Below, piece after piece: positions 58,672 through 64,000 of a DNA stretch of 64,000 bases. Below the pieces are notes generated by a model, which saw only the letters and a list, made by a program, of their open reading frames with translations, was not told where the DNA came from and searched no databases. The stretch covers positions 415,143 to 479,142 of the forward strand of contig JAJGOT010000598.1 of assembly GCA_022457155.1 (NCBI GenBank), read 5' to 3'. The first letter of the stretch is position 1; each line of letters starts with the position of its first letter. Position numbers and translations under genes: made by a program. This DNA comes from Cladopsammia gracilis (lineage: Eukaryota > Cnidaria > Anthozoa > Scleractinia > Dendrophylliidae).

Positions 58672-58875
58672 GGCAAAAGGCAGAGTGGTCTAGTGGTTAG
58701 AGCGCCGGACTTGAAATCCGTTCCCGATAGCTTCGGTTGTTTCATGGTAGTTGACCCGAGTTCAGGTCCTCAGCCACGCTTGTAAATACTGTAACTACCC
58801 ACTGGTTTGCCTCCTGCCAGTTGGGATTCATATCTTGTTTTGTTCAATTTGAAGTATTTGTTTCTGTTATTTGAA
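58672..58875 (+). repeat. Serine-tRNA-derived SINE, copy 3
   Basis: Same head (GGCAGAGTGGTCTAGTGG, anticodon arm CCGGACTTGAAATCCG) followed by the uninterrupted body with CTGGTTTGCCTCCTGCCAG. The anticodon arm is intact but the acceptor stem is not, so it is not a functional tRNA. Confidence 0.7.
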
Positions 58876-59190
58876 TGCTCGACCCCACAAGCGCTTGTGC
58901 TATAAACACTTACCAAGGGAAAATATCAAAGGTCACTTAATTTTTTGAATTTATTGAAGCAATAACCTGTGATCGGGTCAAACATTTTCTTCCTCATTTA
59001 CTTGGAAATAAATAAATCCTTGCCATAAATAGGCTATACATAGATTATTCCTCTTTCTTGTGTCAAGCACTCCAGTAGTAGCGTTACTGTTTATGTGCCG
59101 AAAGCTTTAATTTCTGTTCCCATACATATATCTATGCCTGCATGTTGACTGAAAAAATAATATCATTTGCATATATCGTAATTATCATAC

Positions 59191-59553
59191 CTTTTGGCTG
59201 TATTCTCTTCGAAGGTTGTAATAACGTGAGCCTGGAGAATGTTTGACAGAGCTCTGGTTGGTAAAATGGCTGCCTTCATTCAACTCGCAAACTTTTCCTC
59301 CGTTATTTTCCTTGTAGTTGAACGACAAACACCGACAGTCATCTATACACGAGCTGTGGCACATAATTGGGCTTATCGTGGCAGACTGGTGAAAAACATG
59401 GCCAACAAGCTCTGAGTTCTCCACGGCATCTCCATAGATATCGAGGGGATAGTTTTGACACTTTCCCTTGCTACAGTGTCCTTTAGCTTCAACAAGCTTA
59501 AACAGAACACGAAAATTGAGGACAAAAAAGGTAAAAAATCTCGCTACAATCAT
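59191..59553 (-). CDS. PAN-EGF secreted matrix-like protein, gene C, exon 1
   Basis: ATG at 59553-59551; donor GTATGA after 59191. Signal peptide ARFFTFFVLNFRVLFKLVEA and PAN-like domain as in gene A, ending EYSQK. Few substitutions from A (for example GHVFHQ for GHVLHQ, NNGGK for NNEGK). The upstream TATA box of A and B is CATTAAAG here (about 59652-59659), so core promoter strength may differ. Confidence 0.88.
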
Positions 59554-60227
59554 CTCTCAAGATGGCGATTTGCACGATTTAAAATTTTCTTCCGTCCGAG
59601 TTTAGCTAGAGCTCTAACCCATGTCTTAGTTTTCTGCATGGACACTAATACTTTAATGCAGCGGCCCTTATACTGGCACTCTAAGTCGGTTAATAAATAA
59701 TTTAGAGCCTACTTTTATTTACTTCTTTTTTTAAATATTTTATAATGCGCCTGCTCCATACGTAAATGCTCACCTGGCGTGCGTTTCTCGAAAGTCCCGA
59801 AAACTTTTCGGACCCGAAAAGCTGTGTTTTACGTGCAGAATGTTTACCAATAAAGATTCGGTTTTTGTTGATTTTGAAAGCTGAGCAATAAAATCTTACG
59901 TTTACTACACAACTTTAGCTGATATGTGGGCTAAAAACTTCAATGCCTTTCGTTTGAAACTACATTTAAAAAATAGCTTTCGGGGCCGAAAAGTCTTCGG
60001 GAAGTTTCGAGAAACGTGCACCTGGGCATGACTTACAGTGTTACAAATTAAGCATTACAGTCATGTTACTAACAACAAAGATTAAAACTTACAATGTAAA
60101 CATTATTTTAACATCGCAATTGTTATCAAACTTCATTTGGTACAAATCATTAGATGCTGCAATCTGATTGGCTACGCTACTCGTTTTCTGTTAATATTAA
60201 CCTAACAGGTGATGGTCTTCATGTTCT

Positions 60228-60340
60228 CTAGGTAAATAATGCACGCTTGTGGTCTATAAATACTGCTAGTGGATGCACCACCAGTAGGTGTGTGTATTTA
60301 GCAGTTTTTTTTTAGACTCGCCTCAAGCATGCATTATGTT
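60228..60340. mobile_element. Upstream MITE conserved in the array (gene C)
   Basis: Counterpart of 33117-33226, more diverged (AATAATGCACGCTTGTGGTC left end). Confidence 0.65.
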
Positions 60341-60737
60341 AAAATCATCTTTTTTGGTTTAGAATAAAGCAAGTGTAACTTCGTATCAATGTGCAGAATT
60401 TTGACAGCAATGGCGATCTCGAAAGCATGACCTTAGTTTCTTCAGACATGTACACAACATAAACGAACTAACGTTTCATGAATGGAGAAACACTTATACT
60501 AGTATTTGCAATTTCTTTTTACTACTTCTGCCTATGAAACGGTCTAGATAGGCTGATGAACCTTCTTTCAAATGCCAAACAAAATTTCAGCTAACTGTGC
60601 GAGTTTTGCTAATATTTCTTCAAAAGTTCAGGAGATGTTTACAACCGCCAAAATATTTTTAAACACATTTTTGAAAAGAACAAGAATTAGCTATTAGACT
60701 TTCTTTAAGAGAGAACGCGTTTTTCCTTACCTCTGAA

Positions 60738-61290
60738 GCCCAGTTCAAATATGATCGCTATCATTGTGATCGCTACGATCGCTGCTATTTAAAAAGGTTG
60801 AGCGATCGTTGCGTTGACCGGTTTCCATATGATCGCTACGATCGCTGAGAAAGAAAAATGCTTGTGGTATGTTGTTATAATATTTAAGAAAAACATCTTC
60901 TTCTCGTAAGCTAAACATCTACAACTATACACCGTGTTGATATTTGTGAACTTTGTCTCTGATTTGTTTTTGCTTTTTTTTTAATTGCTTTTCTGCTCTT
61001 GCGTCGAACTTATAACCCAATGACTTTCCGACTCTTTGACTTCTTTTCCCTTCATTTTACATATGTTTTCCTAAACGTTTTCAACAAAACGTATATCCTC
61101 CATAAAAAGTGCAAACTTGACTGTAATTTCAAGTGGCCTGAAATTCGCGGTTTACTATGATTATGTATTTTTTAACGTAACGATCGCTGCGACCGCTACA
61201 ATTGCTGGAGAGTAGTCAGTTCCATATGATCACAACGATCGCTAGCATCGTTAGCTATCGTTATGATTAATACAATGAACATCGGGCCAC
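60738..61290. mobile_element. Element with GATCGCTACGATCGCT subterminal repeats
   Basis: The left end CCCAGTTCAAATATGATCGC and the right-side block CATATGATCACAACGATCGC to ATCGGGCC carry many palindromic CGATCG words. A short related fragment (CCGGTTCAAATATGATCGCT) is at 46737-46770 upstream of gene B. Interior AT-rich, non-coding. Confidence 0.65.
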
Positions 61291-61437
61291 GAAGCACAAG
61301 TGCGGATACAAACAGAAAATCAGCTTTGTGATAATTTTTTTTACTGTTTGTAAAACTTCAATTTTTTTGTGCTGCGTGGCTCGTAAAATTCTCATTAGCA
61401 CAAATTACCACCTCATCACCTGCTTCCGTGCGCATGC

Positions 61438-61511
61438 GGCCTCGTAGCTCAAATGGCAGAGCGACGGAAGATCTTTATCCGGAGGTCGTGGGTTCGAATA
61501 CTACCGAGACC
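61438..61511 (+). tRNA. tRNA-like gene or pseudogene
   Basis: GGCCTCG pairs with CGAGACC as an acceptor stem (one mismatch), the D arm reads GCTC...GAGC, and the T arm GTGGGTTCGAATACTAC holds a consensus box B (GGTTCGAATAC). The anticodon arm is irregular (CGGA...TCCG with a nine-base loop), so the anticodon cannot be called with confidence. It may be a decayed tRNA or a SINE head. Confidence 0.45.
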
Positions 61512-61759
61512 AAAAGTGTTTTCCATTTATCTCAGTTCATGCCGTTGTTCTTATTCTCATTGTTCTCATGTTTCTGTCAGCATATTTTTTGGCTTTAAAT
61601 ACCCTAAAGGTGATAGTGAATATAATCGATTCCAACACTTTGAGTATATCAAAATGTGTCGTAAAACTGTACTAGTTGTTAATCCTCAAAAATTGTGCAG
61701 TTACAGATATCGTGCAATGAATTTTGCATTTTAAAGAGCACAGGGACTCTACTGAAACG

Positions 61760-62230
61760 TCACAGGCCCCCCAGCCAGAACTGGGTGGTAGATTCAGGGC
61801 TGGAAGAACAACGATGTGACGGATTGATATTCACATAAAAACCAAAGTTGTCTTCGCTTGAAACTGCGCCATTATTTCCATTAAAGTCGCAATGGCGTTT
61901 GTAACTGTCTGTGTGCAAAGGATAGACGCCCTTTCCACACCAGAGAGGAACCGTACAGGCGGTACATTCATGCCCCCGGATGTTTATGAGCTCGAACTTG
62001 AAGCACGTACCACGGTGTGTCTGCAAGGTTAGTATGTTGCAATCTGTCAGTGATGTTCGCATGTAATCTGTGTACACAACTCCGTCGGTATCATAGCGGC
62101 AAGTAGCTCGCCAGTGAGTGGACTGGGTTCCAAGCCAAGCTAGGTATGTTGGGCGGATCAGGTACGCCTGCCAGTTTGGTTGATCACCGCTGACTGCATT
62201 TGCATCAGTGTAGCCGGAAAAGACAACATC
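61760..62230 (-). CDS. PAN-EGF secreted matrix-like protein, gene D, exon 3
   Basis: Starts at 62230 after TTTATTTATAG and stops at 61762-61760. 156 residues, the most diverged copy: it begins DVVFSGYTDANAVSG, and the variable part reads CGKGVYPLHTDSYKRHCDF and NNGAVSSEDNFGFYVNIN. The NC of the NCT motif is changed (TACT), which removes a glycosylation site present in A-C. The domain cysteines otherwise remain, with one extra Cys at PLWC. Confidence 0.85.
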   Translation of the reverse strand, partial: DVVFSGYTDANAVSGDQPNWQAYLIRPTYLAWLGTQSTHWRATCRYDTDGVVYTDYMRTSLTDCNILTLQTHRGTCFKFELINIRGHECTACTVPLWCGKGVYPLHTDSYKRHCDFNGNNGAVSSEDNFGFYVNINPSHRCSSSPESTTQFWLGGL

Positions 62231-62514
62231 CTATAAATAAAACAATCGTCCCATTACTTGTGGCTCCTTCGCCACCTTAGTTCCGTTACAATGCTGCACA
62301 TCGCACCCTTGTTACCTACTGCTTTGTACAAGTTGTTGAAAAGTTAAAGGCGGAGTCCATTTCAACTGCCAAGTAAAAAATGCAAGAACTCTAGAAGGCA
62401 GAGTTGCCAGGTTCAAGTCGGCTTTCGACAACTTCAACTGGCAAATTTACAGTGTACGACACTGTAAATCGCCAGCGTTTGGACGATGTTGGCGAGTCGC
62501 ATGAAAGCCAAAAG

Positions 62515-62660
62515 ACAACAAGAGTTGTAGCCTACGAATACAGCCGCCTCCCATCGCCGCGTTAGGGGCGTGATGGCTGTATTCGCAGCCGCCTCCCATC
62601 GCTCCCGGCCGCTAGGAGCGTGGCGGCTGTATTCGCAAGGCTACGAGAGTTGACGAGTGA
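62515..62660. repeat. Palindrome with GCCGCCTCCCATCGC repeats
   Basis: ACAAGAGTTGTAGCC...GGCTACGAGAGTTG outer pair and CGAATACAGCCGCC...GGCGGCTGTATTCG inner pair, with an internal CGCAGCCGCCTCCCATCGC repeat. It lies in gene D intron 2. Confidence 0.75.
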
Positions 62661-63286
62661 TCCAACTCTTTAAGAGCGCATGAGAGTTAGTATGATCTTG
62701 TTTTCCACACTGACATCACTACTCTCTTCGCTGACCTTAGCCCCGGTTTTTCTTGATGTCCAAGCAGTTACTAACTGTATACACCAGTTCCCTGTTAGTA
62801 CACGTGTTCTATAGAAACACTGTTTCGATAGTTTCAGTAATCATCATTAATTACAATGTCATAGATAAATTTGAATTCACAACAGAGCCGTACAGGTTCA
62901 AAAACACTCTTTCACTGTTTCATATTGTGTCACCCTTTTTGTTGTAGTTTTTGTCAATATTTAGATTTTTGCACTCGTGCGCCGGGCTCTATTACAACTG
63001 ATTCCTATGAATTTGTAACTAATGATGATCGTAACGAAACATGTTTTAAAGAATCAAGTGTACTGTCGTTATACTGAAATATTTGTCAGTTTTGCCTCTC
63101 AGTTTCAAAATTCCGACAACACACATTACAGCCCAACCCTCCCCTTCTCCATGTGATTTGTGTGCTATATAAGACGTCGTTCATTAAAGGAGGGTCTTTC
63201 TTTGTAATTAAAATGCGTGTCCTGCTACATGAAATTGACGTATTTAATTGATGCACATCTAAGGAAGACTGTAAACCTTCATTTAC

Positions 63287-63625
63287 CTTAAAGAGATGTT
63301 TGTTGGACAAGCTAAACGACTGGATCAAGTTCCACGCAAACCCGGGCTCGGAGTTAAAGTCGCAGAACACTTGGAAGGTTTGATCGCTGTCATCAATGAT
63401 TGTGTACAATCCAGATCTGTTCTCGCCTGCTGCTTTATAGGCCTGGCAGTTTCTTCTCTCAAACTCACAGTGTCTGCCAATAAACTTCACCGAGCAGGAA
63501 CAATTGTATCGCACGCTCGTGGGCTCACATATTTCTTTACATGTTCCTCCATTTTGACAAGGACTGTTCTGGCAGCAGCCATTGACGCAAGTGATGTCAC
63601 CATCACATGATTTCACCCCGGGTTT
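63287..63625 (-). CDS. PAN-EGF secreted matrix-like protein, gene D, exon 2
   Basis: Starts at 63625 after TTTTCTAAG and ends at 63287 before GTAAAT. 113 residues: EGF-like ([32 protein letters not shown]) and [21 protein letters not shown]. Compared with A-C it has SCSVKF for SCPVKF. Intron phases match the other copies. Exon 1 must lie beyond the right edge of the window. Confidence 0.87.
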
Positions 63626-63699
63626 CTTAGAAAATAAGTATGAATTGTCTTACTCCTGAATTGTACAATTATTTAGTTTTTTTTTTATTAAAGAATTAG

Positions 63700-63885
63700 A
63701 AAACGTTTTTTATAGATTACATTTACTATTTCACTCCCGGAGTCAATTATGGACATGTAGTTCTAACTTTTGAGTCTGTCGATGAAATTCTATGGTGCGA
63801 CCATTCAAATGAAACCTCTTAGTCAGTACTTTTGCCAGGTACAATTTGTTTTTCAATATTTTACAAAATGAAATCTGCGATTTTT
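63700..63885 (-). repeat. Single-unit reverse copy of the 460-1045 element
   Basis: Reverse-complement of the left-end element: one 88-bp unit (AGAGGTTTCATTTGAATGGTC on the minus strand) with matching upstream (TATTGAAAAACAAAT) and downstream (TTGACTCCGGGAGT) flanks. It lies in gene D intron 1. Confidence 0.85.
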
Positions 63886-64000
63886 CTTGAATTTTGGTTT
63901 TGGGCACTCTTGGGATTTAAATGTTAGGTAACACTAGAGAAAGTTTCAGAAGTTTGTTTTCGCACCTCGTGTTGAACTTGATGAGTTAATTTAATCGAGT

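Overview
This window is animal nuclear DNA: AT-rich, with spliced genes, GT-AG introns and dense mobile elements. It has no bacterial operons or ribosome binding sites. A tandem family of small secreted PAN-EGF proteins resembling coral skeletal organic matrix proteins, together with Penelope-like retroelements and many palindromic MITEs, suggests a cnidarian, most likely a stony coral. The organism is inferred from protein resemblance only; no database search was run.

Left third (1-14 kb): ordinary single-copy genes. The last exon of a Jagunal homologue lies at 1195-1546 (+). A complete three-exon IRAK1BP1/SIMPL-domain gene runs from 7710 to 3918 (-). A complete three-exon secreted GH29 alpha-L-fucosidase runs from 13559 to 8926 (-). 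Their introns and flanks hold fold-back elements, several with readable target-site duplications. A 94-bp piece of fucosidase exon 2 is duplicated inside the following intron.

Middle and right (18.7-63.6 kb): a head-to-tail array of four paralogous minus-strand genes, A (32700-18800), B (45721-38715), C (59553-49263) and D (from beyond the right edge to 61760). Each has three exons joined in phase 0: exon 1 codes a signal peptide and a PAN/apple-like domain, exon 2 an EGF domain plus the start of a fibrinogen-like domain, and exon 3 the C-terminal domain. A and C read as intact 390-residue proteins. B has a 1.5-kb retroelement inside exon 1 that truncates the frame. D lacks exon 1 only because the window ends. 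Differences between the copies concentrate in about 38 residues of exon 3, as expected if that surface is diversifying.

The array is heavily invaded. Gene A intron 2 holds an internally deleted Ty3/Gypsy element, with LTRs and a 5-bp target duplication, nested in an older inverted-repeat element, plus a truncated LINE. Gene A intron 1 holds two Penelope-like elements (PLEs) head to head. Upstream of A lies a third PLE with inverted ends carrying hammerhead-like sequence; the best hammerhead ribozyme candidate is at 18519-18550. Gene C intron 1 holds a 4.5-kb element with perfect 78-bp inverted repeats and a 9-bp target duplication. Because the array copies are similar, several insertions can be polarised by reading the empty site in a sister copy.

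Stretches not listed as features (1-460, 1800-2510, 8500-8850, 12480-13380, 16100-16900, 17650-18500, 47960-48290, 48600-49200, 59700-60730) show no gene, RNA or clear repeat that I can support beyond AT-rich intronic or intergenic DNA.
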